Below, one piece after another: positions 25,942-34,309 of a DNA stretch of 47,308 nucleotides (position 1 is its first letter; every line of letters starts with the position of its first letter). The stretch is from Candidatus Nitrosopumilus sp. GTDB taxonomy: Archaea > Thermoproteota > Nitrososphaeria > Nitrososphaerales > Nitrososphaeraceae. The stretch lies in assembly GCA_013694585.1 (NCBI GenBank), contig JACDCB010000186.1, positions 1 through 47,308 of the forward strand, given 5' to 3'. The position numbers were made by a program, and so were the translations under genes. The notes beneath the pieces are model-generated. The model did no database searches. It was not told the origin of the DNA and saw only the letters and a list, made by a program, of their open reading frames with translations.

Positions 25942-26166
25942 ATGAGTGATACTTTTTATCATGATGATTCATTTTATCAGTTTATTAAATCATTACAAAA
26001 TGCTTGGTATGAGTTTGTTGTCAAAAATACTGAAATATATGAAAAAACAACTGAAACAAGCTTTGATATTATGTGTCGGTATGCTTGTGAAGTTATGAAA
26101 CCTATGGCACTAGATATGGCTAGAAATTATGCTAAAAACCTCGAAAGAGAAAGAATATCAACATAA
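25942..26166 (+). CDS. 74-residue helical protein inside the mobile element
   Basis: The ATG at 25942 opens a 74-codon frame (MSDTFYHDDSFYQFIKSLQ). It is rich in aromatic residues early and helical throughout, with two Cys (CRYACEVM, about residues 45-52). It ends seven bases before the right inverted repeat. An AT-rich TTTATAAAAG stretch about 45 bases upstream could be a promoter. No homologous family is recognised. Confidence 0.55.
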   Translation: MSDTFYHDDSFYQFIKSLQNAWYEFVVKNTEIYEKTTETSFDIMCRYACEVMKPMALDMARNYAKNLERERIST

Positions 26167-26173
26167 GTCATCA

Positions 26174-26229
26174 GACGACTTTTTACAAGTCTTTACTAAG
26201 TTAAAATATGACGATAAGTTTACAGAGCC
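26174..26229 (-). repeat. Right terminal inverted repeat (56 bp)
   Basis: This is the inverse of 24867-24922 with one mismatch, ending CAGAGCC at its outer edge. It lies 45 bases upstream of the TTG start of the phosphatase gene. Confidence 0.95.
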
Positions 26230-26237
26230 CTAAATCT
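26230..26237 (+). repeat. Target-site duplication, right copy (CTAAATCT)
   Basis: The same CTAAATCT octamer as at 24859-24866, directly abutting the right inverted repeat. Removing the element and one copy restores a continuous intergenic sequence between rps24e and the phosphatase gene. Confidence 0.9.
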
Positions 26238-26274
26238 AGATTTTTATGTAACCTTGTTATTACCTTGAATTCAT

Positions 26275-26970
26275 TTGAGGTCCATAAAATTCTTTGCCAT
26301 CGACATTGATGGAACCCTAACATTAAACGGTAATGGAGCTTTAAATCTTGATGCGTTAGCTAAACTTCGATATCTAGTTAAAATAGGCTATAAAGTAATT
26401 TATGTAACTGGCAGATCATCCTTAGAGGCTTACGCTTTGTCAGTATTTGGAGGAACAACTCATATTGCCATAGGTGAGAATGGAGGAGTTATCACTACTT
26501 CGCCTGTCGAACACAAATTATTAGCCAATAAAGATAACTGTTTGATGGGATTTAATCTAATAACCAAGAGGATTAAAGGAGTTAGCCAGAAACCAGTTTT
26601 TCCAAGATTGACTGAAATAGTTCTTGAGAGGACATTTGATATAGATGAGGGAAATAAAATCTTTAGAGAAAATGATCTGGATTTGACATTGGTAGATAGC
26701 AATTATGCATTCCATATCAATGAAGATAAAATCAATAAAGGATTTGGACTAGCATTCCTATTGAAGAAGCTCAATATTGATTTTGATGAGGCGGTTGCGA
26801 TAGGTGATAGTGAAACTGATATCCCCATGTTTAAACAATCAAAATTTAGCGTGACATTTGAAAGTTCTGCACAAAATGTTCGAAATAGTGCAACTCACCT
26901 GGTAGGAGGCACGAATGGAGAAGGGTTGATAAATGCGATTGATCTGATAATCAGAGGAAAAGCATTCTAG
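26275..26970 (+). CDS. pgp: Phosphoglycolate phosphatase, archaeal HAD (Cof-type)
   Basis: A 231-residue HAD phosphatase of the archaeal phosphoglycolate phosphatase/sucrose-phosphatase-like type. Motif I is AIDIDGTLTLNG (about 6-17), motif II VIYVTGRSSLEA (about 39-50), then IGENGGVI. Motif III/IV is the Lys in INKGFGLAFLL with AIGDSETDIPMF (about 180-191). It removes phosphoglycolate or related sugar phosphates. The start is TTG at 26275, only 37 bases after the target duplication of the inserted element, so its promoter region has probably been altered. argS follows after 8 bases. Confidence 0.88.
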   Translation: MRSIKFFAIDIDGTLTLNGNGALNLDALAKLRYLVKIGYKVIYVTGRSSLEAYALSVFGGTTHIAIGENGGVITTSPVEHKLLANKDNCLMGFNLITKRIKGVSQKPVFPRLTEIVLERTFDIDEGNKIFRENDLDLTLVDSNYAFHINEDKINKGFGLAFLLKKLNIDFDEAVAIGDSETDIPMFKQSKFSVTFESSAQNVRNSATHLVGGTNGEGLINAIDLIIRGKAF

Positions 26971-26978
26971 TGATTTGA

Positions 26979-28979
26979 ATGATTGTTGAAAATGTAATCA
27001 ATGAAATTAACCGGTCTCTTGAAGTGGTATTAACTTATTATAAGCTAAATAGGTCCGAAGTCAATTTTGAAATCACTGAACCGCATGTGAAGGATTTTGG
27101 AGACTTTTCTACAAACATTTGCTTCTTGCTAGCCAAGAAATTAAAAAAGTCGCCAAATGAGATAGCTGATCATATTGTAAATACTATTTTACCTACTAGT
27201 AAAATATTAATTAACAAAAATGGCTTGATAGAGGCAGTTTCATTCCTAAATCCAGGTTTCATTAATTTTAAGATTAACAATAAGGTATTTGTAAATGAAT
27301 TCTTTAAAGAAGGTACAAATAATCCAAAATTTGATACTGAATATAAAAACATTTCAAATTCGAATGAATTGATACTTATAGAACATACTAGTGTAAATCC
27401 CAATAAGGCTCTACACGTTGGTCATCTAAGAAATGCCATAATTGGGGATTGTTTGTATAGAATACTTAGAACAGCAGGAAAAGATGTCAGGGTGATAAAT
27501 TACATTGACGATTCGGGAGTACAAGTAGCCGATATTATTGTAGGATTCAAACATGCTGGATTCTCTACTAGAATAAATGATCAAGAATTGTCTAGGGAAA
27601 AAACAAAATTTGACCATTACTGTGGTAATGAAATTTACGTTAAGACTAACGAGCTTTACAAAAGCAGGCCTGATTTAGAAATAAAGAGAAATACTATTCT
27701 GAAGGAATTAGAGGATCCTGAATCGGAGACTTCAAACTTTACCAAGACCATAGTTGATAGAGTTCTAAAAGACCAACTTAAAACATGTTGGAATTTGAGA
27801 TGCCGTTATGATTTGTTATGTTTTGAGTCACAAATAGTCCAATCGAACCTTTGGAACGATATTTTTTCAATTCTAAGAGATAAAGGAATAATATATTATG
27901 AAAAAGTTGGAAAGAACTCGGGTTGTTGGGTGTACAAGTCAACGAAAGAAGGAGAAAAGGTATTAGTGCGAAGTGATTTGACTTTAACTTATTTCGCCAA
28001 AGATATTCCATTTGCAGTCTGGAAATTGGGCTATCTGCGAAATCCCTTTGTTTACGCCTTTTACGCCACTCAATGGGACTCTTCTGTTCTATATAGAACA
28101 AAGATTGAGAAAAATGGAAGTGAAACTTTTGAATCCAGTTCTGATCTTGAGAAAGAATCACTTATTGACTTTAACAGAATAAGCAAGGTAATAACAATTA
28201 TCGATTCAAGGCAAGAGAGGCTTCAAAACTTATTGGTCGAGATATTAGGAAAATTAGGGATGGATTCATCAAAGTATAAATATCTAGGTTATGAACCGGT
28301 CATCTTAAGCCAGAGTTCTTTAGATAGTCTCGGCATATCCGTAAAGGATAAGAATTCATTACATATGTCTGGAAGGAAAGGGATTTACATTGAGGCAGAT
28401 ATGGCGTTGAGCAATCTTGAAGAAAGATCAAAGGCAGAAACAAGAAACAGGAATCCAGAACTCTCAGAAGAAGAAATAGCATCTATATCCAAAGAGATAT
28501 CCATCTCAGCAGTTAGATATTTTTTCATAAAATTTGATTTTGGAAAAATGATAACTTTTGATATTAAAGAGTCTCTGAGCCTTGAAGGAGATACCGCATC
28601 CTATATCCAATATGCATATGCCCGAGGTAAGCGAGTGGAAGACAAAATTATTGAGGCAAGTTTCTTAAAAATACAAAATAACCTTGAAAACAAATTTGAG
28701 ATTATGGATTTTTCTTCTACTGAAATCGATTTGATTAAACACGTATGTAGATATGATATTGAACTAAAACAGGCGGCTAATAATATAGATCCAAAGGTGC
28801 TTTCAAAATATCTTTTCCAGCTTGCTACGCTGTTTAATAATTTTTATGAAAAATCACCGATCTTAAAGGAGAAAAATGTGATTTTGGCAACTTACAGGGC
28901 ATTGATATTGAATAATACCCTGGAAATTCTTAAGCGCTGCATGAGTATCATAGGAATAAGTCCTTTGAAGAGAATGTAA
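26979..28979 (+). CDS. argS: Arginyl-tRNA synthetase
   Basis: A 666-residue class I synthetase. The N-terminal additional domain (about 1-105) recognises the tRNA D loop. The HIGH-type motif is HVGH at 146-149 within NPNKALHVGHLRNAIIGD. The KMSKS equivalent is HMSGRKG (about 463-469), and the C-terminal anticodon domain includes SYIQYAYAR. It charges tRNA-Arg. It is probably transcribed together with the phosphatase gene upstream. Confidence 0.97.
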   Translation: MIVENVINEINRSLEVVLTYYKLNRSEVNFEITEPHVKDFGDFSTNICFLLAKKLKKSPNEIADHIVNTILPTSKILINKNGLIEAVSFLNPGFINFKINNKVFVNEFFKEGTNNPKFDTEYKNISNSNELILIEHTSVNPNKALHVGHLRNAIIGDCLYRILRTAGKDVRVINYIDDSGVQVADIIVGFKHAGFSTRINDQELSREKTKFDHYCGNEIYVKTNELYKSRPDLEIKRNTILKELEDPESETSNFTKTIVDRVLKDQLKTCWNLRCRYDLLCFESQIVQSNLWNDIFSILRDKGIIYYEKVGKNSGCWVYKSTKEGEKVLVRSDLTLTYFAKDIPFAVWKLGYLRNPFVYAFYATQWDSSVLYRTKIEKNGSETFESSSDLEKESLIDFNRISKVITIIDSRQERLQNLLVEILGKLGMDSSKYKYLGYEPVILSQSSLDSLGISVKDKNSLHMSGRKGIYIEADMALSNLEERSKAETRNRNPELSEEEIASISKEISISAVRYFFIKFDFGKMITFDIKESLSLEGDTASYIQYAYARGKRVEDKIIEASFLKIQNNLENKFEIMDFSSTEIDLIKHVCRYDIELKQAANNIDPKVLSKYLFQLATLFNNFYEKSPILKEKNVILATYRALILNNTLEILKRCMSIIGISPLKRM

Positions 28980-29032
28980 TTTGATAACAAGTAAAAAGAT
29001 TAATAACTCTCAGAAAATCATTTTCTTTTGGT

Positions 29033-29659
29033 TTGATAGATCTTTTCAATTGGTCCGAAAAGTTGGTATTACAGATTCCAGGTTTGACACCTAGTTATAC
29101 TCAACATCCAATTTTTCCTGATATGTTCACATCTGCCATCGTAGCTGCGATAATTGCGATTGGTTTAAATTTAGCAATGGCTCTTTTGAGAAGAAAGACA
29201 ACCAATATAGAAAAAATGAAAACTGTGATGAAGGAAACAGGAGAATGGAGAAAAAAATACACTGAAGCCATTAAGAAAAGAGATAAACAGTTAATTGAGG
29301 AGCTAAAAAAGAAACAATCTCAAATGCAGAAGATGAGCATGGAGATGCAGCAACAACAAATGAGACCTATGATGCTATATATGATACCATCTTTTATGCT
29401 ATGGATATTTGTTTTTCCAGCGATATTCGGTCAAACGGTGGCTCTTTCACCCATCGAAATACCATACTTAACCTGTTCTGCTGATAATGTAAAAATAGAT
29501 ACACCTGTTCAAACCACGAATAGCACAAGCACTGAATTGAAACAAGGACCATGTAAAGTCCCCGGTCAGGTATTTCTATGGGGTTGGTTCTTGTTAGTTA
29601 ACTTTGCCTTCAGTGGAATCATAGCAAAGGTTACCAATACAAGCATCCCCACATTCTAG
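29033..29659 (+). CDS. DUF106 membrane insertase (archaeal Oxa1/EMC3/YidC-like)
   Basis: A 208-residue membrane protein with three hydrophobic helices (about 34-52, 112-134 and 178-199). A long cytosolic coiled coil (about 58-105, KYTEAIKKRDKQLIEELKKKQ and a Met/Gln-rich stretch) sits after the first. This is the DUF106 architecture shared with EMC3 and TMCO1, which insert membrane proteins. The outside loop between helices 2 and 3 is extended and contains two Cys. The start is TTG at 29033, 53 bases after argS. It fits functionally with the SRP genes elsewhere in the window. Confidence 0.88.
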   Translation: MIDLFNWSEKLVLQIPGLTPSYTQHPIFPDMFTSAIVAAIIAIGLNLAMALLRRKTTNIEKMKTVMKETGEWRKKYTEAIKKRDKQLIEELKKKQSQMQKMSMEMQQQQMRPMMLYMIPSFMLWIFVFPAIFGQTVALSPIEIPYLTCSADNVKIDTPVQTTNSTSTELKQGPCKVPGQVFLWGWFLLVNFAFSGIIAKVTNTSIPTF

Positions 29660-29739
29660 TTTGAGCTACTTTCAGGGGTGTTAGCATCTTTTTGTTTAAA
29701 AATAAATATATTTATTCTTGATAAGTATTATTAATTATA

Positions 29740-30849
29740 ATGGAAAAGATTTTTGGGAGGAAACTTTTATCAGATAAGAAGGACGAAAATTCTTCCCGTA
29801 CTGCTAGCGGTTATAAAATTACTCAGGATGATATCAAAAAAGTCAATCTATACAACAAAGGAGTAAACAAGATGTCGGAGGAAAAATTTGAAGACGCTAT
29901 TAGATGTTTTGATCTTTCCCTTAGGATAGATCCCTTTTTCGTGGACGCCTTAATAAAGAAGGGTTATTCACATTTCCTTTTAAAACAGTATAATGTTGCG
30001 ATCACCATTTTTGATCGGGTATTAGAGATAGATATCAACAATCCTGAAGTTTGGAACTTAAAGGGCCTAGTTTTTTACAAGTCAAAAAATTACGAAAAGG
30101 CTATAGAGTGTTGCGAAAAGGCTATAGATTTCAATCCTAACAACTCCATGGCTTGGTATAATTACGCCTGTTACCTGACATTGGATGGAAGGTCAACCAC
30201 AGGCATGGAAGCTTTAAAAAAGTCTATTGAGCTTGATATTGCTAATGCAAAAAAAGCAGTAAAGGACAGAGATTTTACTAATGCCAGAATGGAGGAAGAT
30301 TATAAAAGGATTATCGAGGTTGTAATACTTGAATCCATTAGACAGGGAAATGATTATTTGGGGAAGATAGTATGGATTACAGGATTAGATCGGGAGGAAA
30401 TTCAAGATGCTACAACCAGATTAGCCAATAAGGGTTTACTAATTAAGAACGTCAAGAAAACATTTACCGGGAAAGATGAACAATATGAGCTCACTAAAGA
30501 ATTGATATCAAAGATAGGGGTTGAAAAACGAAACTCACAATCAAGACCTCTTGAAGGCAAAAAAGAGGTTTTCTTTTCTACTCAACAATTAAAAGATATC
30601 AGTGCAATCTTGTATGAATCTTCAGAATCTTCCGAGAGAGGTGACTTGAATTCTTTATTACAAAATATTGATAAATTATTAAACCCGATCTTGCATGGCA
30701 CTTTGATTCTAGATAACTTTTTTGAAGAACATAGAGAGTTACGATTGTTTAACAGCAGATTACGAGAAAGAGGTCAGGAATACTTGAATTCTAATAAAGA
30801 GGAGATTTCAAAATTCATGCTTGATATGGATAAAAAAATAAGAGGCTAG
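29740..30849 (+). CDS. TPR-repeat protein with a winged-helix-like domain
   Basis: A 369-residue protein. Three or four tetratricopeptide repeats lie at about residues 35-150, for example EKFEDAIRCFDLSLRIDPFF, NYEKAIECCEKAIDFNPNN and the following repeat. A winged-helix-like region follows (about 195-265, LGKIVWITGLDREEIQDATTRL...KGLLIKNVK). The C-terminal 100 residues are helical. The combination suggests a protein-interaction module joined to a DNA- or RNA-binding module. Partner and process are unknown. Convergent with purN. Confidence 0.8.
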   Translation: MEKIFGRKLLSDKKDENSSRTASGYKITQDDIKKVNLYNKGVNKMSEEKFEDAIRCFDLSLRIDPFFVDALIKKGYSHFLLKQYNVAITIFDRVLEIDINNPEVWNLKGLVFYKSKNYEKAIECCEKAIDFNPNNSMAWYNYACYLTLDGRSTTGMEALKKSIELDIANAKKAVKDRDFTNARMEEDYKRIIEVVILESIRQGNDYLGKIVWITGLDREEIQDATTRLANKGLLIKNVKKTFTGKDEQYELTKELISKIGVEKRNSQSRPLEGKKEVFFSTQQLKDISAILYESSESSERGDLNSLLQNIDKLLNPILHGTLILDNFFEEHRELRLFNSRLRERGQEYLNSNKEEISKFMLDMDKKIRG

Positions 30850-30856
30850 ATCATCC

Positions 30857-31483
30857 TTAAATTTGAACAACCCTGTTATCAACAATTGAGATTTGTTTTA
30901 GAGTAAACAACTTTACGGCTCTGACATAGATTTCATGCTCTTTGACAAGTATTCGTTCTGATAGTGACGATTCATCATCGTTGTCATATACTGGAACAGG
31001 ATACTGCAAGATTATCGGTCCACTGTCCACACCATTATCTACAAAATGTACAGTGCAGCCCGAAATCTTTACTCCAGCCAACAATGCCTGTTTTTGTGCA
31101 TGTAGACCTTTAAATGATGGAAGTAATGATGGATGCACATTCATTATCCTGTTTTTGTATAATTCCACAAACGATGGACTTAAAATTTTCATGAATCCAG
31201 CAAGACAAACTAGTCCGTTAAGGTAATCAATGTCATTATTTTTCAATTCAAAATTTAGCCTGCTTTCAAATGACTCATCTTTTCTGTCTGACAATATAAC
31301 AGCGGTCTTAACTCCATATTCTTTTTCTGCAATTTTCAAACCCGAAGCATCTTGTTTATTTGAAACAACTACTATTTTACCAATTCCGTCAACTTCTCCT
31401 CTCCTAATTGATTCAAGAATAGCTTGCATATTGCTTCCACGTCCAGATATCATTATAGCTAAATTTATCAATTCAACAAACAT
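30857..31483 (-). CDS. purN: Phosphoribosylglycinamide formyltransferase PurN
   Basis: A 208-residue folate-dependent GAR transformylase of purine synthesis. SGRGSNMQAIL (13-23) binds the ribose phosphate. The catalytic segment NVHPSLLPSFKGLHAQ (about 114-129) holds Asn and His, and CTVHFVDNGVDSGPIILQ (about 138-155) holds the catalytic Asp. Lengths agree with bacterial PurN. PurS, for the next pathway step, is encoded at 37127-37405. Confidence 0.95.
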   Translation of the reverse strand: MFVELINLAIMISGRGSNMQAILESIRRGEVDGIGKIVVVSNKQDASGLKIAEKEYGVKTAVILSDRKDESFESRLNFELKNNDIDYLNGLVCLAGFMKILSPSFVELYKNRIMNVHPSLLPSFKGLHAQKQALLAGVKISGCTVHFVDNGVDSGPIILQYPVPVYDNDDESSLSERILVKEHEIYVRAVKLFTLKQISIVDNRVVQI

Positions 31484-31697
31484 TTAGTATTAAAATTGGC
31501 AATTTATTAATTGATTGATAGTATTGTAAAAAATCATATATCCATAGTTAATGTAAGATCTCTCTATAATTAAAAATAGACTAATTTATGCAAAGTTTTT
31601 ACAGAGATCATCTGTTGGCATTTAGATCAAATCTATGCTATATCCAACAGGAAAATCGGTGGGCTTTTTTACCTTCGGATTGAAATTATCAGTCACA

Positions 31698-32480
31698 TTA
31701 ACCTAAACCATCATAAATCAATTTAAGTGATACAATTAGTAATATGATGCTGAATATTTTTAGCAATAAATCAGATTTCATCTTACCGGTTAGTATACTA
31801 CCCACGGTACCCCCAATTATGGAACCTACTGACAAAATGAATCCCATATAGTAGTCCGGTTTTCCGTCAATGATGAACAAAGTTAAACCTGAAAGGGATG
31901 TAAATATGAGAGCGAATTGGGATGTAGCTGAAGCTGTTTTCATGTTAAACCCTAAAAGAATAATCAGACACGGGACGAAAATGATACCACCTCCAATACC
32001 AAAACTACTCGACAAAGTACCGGCCAGCAATGAAAAGATAACTAAGATCAATAATCTTGAAAAATCCAAATAATTATTCTTATGCGAGAGATTCTGTCCT
32101 CTTTTCTCTTGACCTAGTATTCTTGATCGAAATAATAAGTATAGAGAGGTAGCTATTAAAATGAGCGCAAAATATATTCTAAATTCATTCAAAGTAAAGT
32201 AATTAGAAATGTAAACACCGATGAAAGTTCCAGGAATAGAGGAGAATGCCAAGATCAATCCGATCTTTTTTTCGGTCAATCCTTTTCTAATATAATGATA
32301 TGAAGAAGACATACTAGTAAAAAAAACTGCAATAAGGCTTGTTGAAGATATCTGCGATGGGATATAATTGAGATAACTAAGATAAGGGGCATTTATTATA
32401 CCACCTCCTATACCGACCATTGAACCAATTAGACCGGCCGCTAGAGAAACCACAAAAGCAATTAGAACATCAGTGACCAT
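31698..32480 (-). CDS. TauE/SafE-family permease
   Basis: A 260-residue membrane protein with about seven or eight hydrophobic segments. It has the duplicated family motif: GSMVGIGGGIINAPYLSYL near residues 19-37 and SSSFGIGGGIIFVPCLIIL near 158-176. Members export or import sulfite, sulfonates or related anions. A sulfur link with the TusA-CysM unit is possible but 27 kb away. It follows a 214-base gap and precedes the small membrane gene (32529) on the same strand. Confidence 0.88.
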   Translation of the reverse strand: MVTDVLIAFVVSLAAGLIGSMVGIGGGIINAPYLSYLNYIPSQISSTSLIAVFFTSMSSSYHYIRKGLTEKKIGLILAFSSIPGTFIGVYISNYFTLNEFRIYFALILIATSLYLLFRSRILGQEKRGQNLSHKNNYLDFSRLLILVIFSLLAGTLSSSFGIGGGIIFVPCLIILLGFNMKTASATSQFALIFTSLSGLTLFIIDGKPDYYMGFILSVGSIIGGTVGSILTGKMKSDLLLKIFSIILLIVSLKLIYDGLG

Positions 32481-32528
32481 ATATACAGGTTATAACTAAT
32501 TCGCGGCTATATAATGAGGATCATGTTG

Positions 32529-32753
32529 TCAAAACTCTTTCGAGGACTTATTAGCCCAATAGAGTACTGCTATGGTGCTCAACCCTGACCCAATTATTCC
32601 TGCGATCAGAGCTTCAAAGAAATATTTAGAAAACAAATTGGGTATGAAAGAATTAAAAAAATTTGTTATTGACGGTAATATTGAATAAATGGAAATTCCT
32701 CCAATAAAGCCTAATATCCAAAATATTATAATCAAGATTAACTTATTCATCAA
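32529..32753 (-). CDS. Small membrane protein, two helices
   Basis: A 74-residue protein with hydrophobic helices at about 4-25 and 46-66, and no recognised family. It lies 48 bases upstream of the TauE-family gene on the same strand and may be co-transcribed with it. Confidence 0.6.
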   Translation of the reverse strand: MMNKLILIIIFWILGFIGGISIYSILPSITNFFNSFIPNLFSKYFFEALIAGIIGSGLSTIAVLYWANKSSKEF

Positions 32754-33435
32754 TTAGTCCCATTTTCAAACATAGAACTATTGATGAGATTCATATTAAA
32801 ATTTTTCATCCCTTGATATGGCTCTGTTCACTTAATGGTCCTTAGTTCTTTCTTGTGATGATTTACAAATAGATTTATCAATTAAATAATCGGATTAGGG
32901 ATGAAGGCCGTAATCACGTCTGATTTTTGCCAGTTAGTGGATCTCGTGTGACATGAAAATAGTTAATATTATAGTATTATTTATATTTTTTATTAATATT
33001 TGGATGAATAGACATAAATTATGGTCGTTAACATACCCGTTTTAGAAATATCTGTACCACTGCTAATATGCTAAAGCTCTACTAAGGTTAATTAGACGAT
33101 CATTGTTTGCCTTCTTCTTTCATATCAAACTTTAGGCGATTGGATACTATTGTTATATAAGCAAATCATAGTATATACAGATATATTTGGTTAATTAGTC
33201 AAGCAACGGTATCCTATTGTGTCGCTTTTGTAAATCAATAGAATAAAAGGAACTTATAAAACCCTCTACAGTTAATATATCAATCAACTTATTAAAAAAA
33301 AGGCTTGTGTTCCGCCTGTTCAGGCGCCTTGGTTAAGTTATGTCAATCCCGTGGATGCTCATATGAATATTGATAGTGCTTGTTTGACTAGAATTTTTTT
33401 CCCTCATTCATAAACCGCATTTCCCTATGTTCTGT

Positions 33436-33780
33436 TCATTGTGAAAGGTGGCAGTGTCTCTCACTGCTTGTCAGTATATGTGGTATTGTATCTATTAGAG
33501 CCTTCATTCCTTTTTTTTCTTTTCTTTCGGGTCGATCCAGAATATCTGAAAATACAATCTGTAATCTTGCATAATATTTGGATATGGTCGATTATATCCA
33601 TCTTGTTTGGCCTATGGTAGATATGTTAGCCAGCACAGGAAACATCTTTTTGATACTCTCATCATATCCTCTTATTGGTTTAACCTCTATACCTAGATAC
33701 CCTATTTCTGTCGTATCTTCTTTTAACCATTGGGCTGCTGTCGGACACACCGCTGACACACCGCTGACACACCGCTGGTC
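33436..33780 (-). pseudogene. Interrupted minus-strand frame, possible decayed gene
   Basis: Reading leftwards from 33780, 62 open codons include AAQWLKEDTTEIGYLGIEVK and end in TAA (33592-33594). The same frame continues for another 51 codons (STISKYYARLQIVFSDILDR...) to TGA at 33436-33438, and remains protein-like with two more stops to about 33290. One frame with charged, non-repetitive sequence broken by isolated stops is what a decaying gene looks like. No family is recognised, although the place and repeats suggest a former mobile-element gene. Chance is possible. Confidence 0.35.
33744..33776 (+). repeat. 11-bp tandem repeat GACACACCGCT, three exact copies
   Basis: Three identical head-to-tail units cover 33744-33776. 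The unit is not a multiple of three, so each unit shifts the reading frame of any gene crossing it. The higher GC of the unit stands out from its surroundings. Confidence 0.95.
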
Positions 33781-34002
33781 TTACAATCAGAGACTCAAAA
33801 ACACGCTTAGGATAACCTTACTTTCGGTGACTATTGAACACTGAATTGTTGCATTGGAGGATATGTATTATGACCATATTTTTTGGCTGCCCTTAGTCCC
33901 TTCCCATTTTCTTTTAGTGGAGATCAAACCCTTGGTAATAAATGCTCATATAAATAAAGCTATTAATATGAAATAAGTAAAATTTAATTTGTGTGATTCA
34001 AA

Positions 34003-34296
34003 TTGACAGTTACAAAGAAAGAATTAAAACAAAAAGAAAATATAGAGAGATTAAATAACGCGATATCTACATTAGATTCTCTAATAAAAAACGTCAACAT
34101 CCAAAGAAATATTAGAAATATGATAAGGGAGGTCTTGGCCATTCTTAAGGATGAGAAAGGAGGAAGTATATCAGTACGAGCTGCAAATGCCATTAGTATG
34201 TTAGACGGTGTCACCCAAAATCCTCAAATGCAGTCACATATCAGGACAAGCTTATGGCAAGTTGTATCAGCGTTAGAGAGTATAAGAGAGCAATAG
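34003..34296 (+). CDS. UPF0147-family protein
   Basis: A 97-residue helical protein matching the archaeal UPF0147 family: ERLNNAISTLDSLIKNVNIQRNIR, then ISVRAANAISMLDGVTQNPQM and SHIRTSLWQVVSALESI. The start is TTG at 34003. The family is widespread in archaea without a firm function. It stands alone on the plus strand, after the gene-poor region and opposite a minus-strand block beginning at 34310. Confidence 0.88.
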   Translation: MTVTKKELKQKENIERLNNAISTLDSLIKNVNIQRNIRNMIREVLAILKDEKGGSISVRAANAISMLDGVTQNPQMQSHIRTSLWQVVSALESIREQ

Positions 34297-34309
34297 CTCT
34301 TATAGATTT

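Larger units (their letters stand above)
24867..26229. mobile_element. 1363-bp TIR-bounded element without transposase
   Basis: The element is bounded by 56-bp inverted repeats that differ at one position and flanked by an 8-bp direct repeat (CTAAATCT). This is the hallmark of recent transposition. The ends begin GGCTCTGT. Eight-base duplications are known for several families, including IS6 and ISL3, so the family is not decided. No reading frame inside exceeds about 75-88 residues and none resembles a transposase, so it must be mobilised in trans. Contents: a 45-residue plus-strand frame, a zinc-knuckle protein (minus), two hairpins, a frameshifted hydrophobic frame (minus), and two small helical proteins (plus). 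It lies between eS24 and the phosphoglycolate phosphatase gene. Confidence 0.88.
32754..34002. other. 1.25-kb gene-poor region with decayed sequence and repeats
   Basis: No intact gene longer than about 60 codons is convincing here. The left third (to about 33240) is very AT-rich. A GGCTCTGT-type sequence at 32820-32840 resembles the ends of the element at 24867. From about 33290 to 33850 base composition becomes more balanced. That part contains a CGCCTG-TT-CAGGCG hairpin (33314-33327), a minus-strand frame with several in-frame stops, and an 11-bp repeat in three copies. It looks like the remains of an inserted sequence or an unrecognised RNA gene. Confidence 0.5.

Noticed and set aside
33314-33327. 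CGCCTG-TT-CAGGCG hairpin as part of a structured RNA such as SRP or RNase P RNA
   Set aside because: The stem is only 6 bp with a 2-base loop, and none of the conserved cores of those RNAs is visible around it.
33578-33844. Plus-strand frame of 88 codons in the gene-poor region
   Set aside because: It lies opposite the interrupted minus-strand frame, crosses the 11-bp tandem repeat, has odd composition for this genome and no recognisable domain. The minus frame looks more protein-like.
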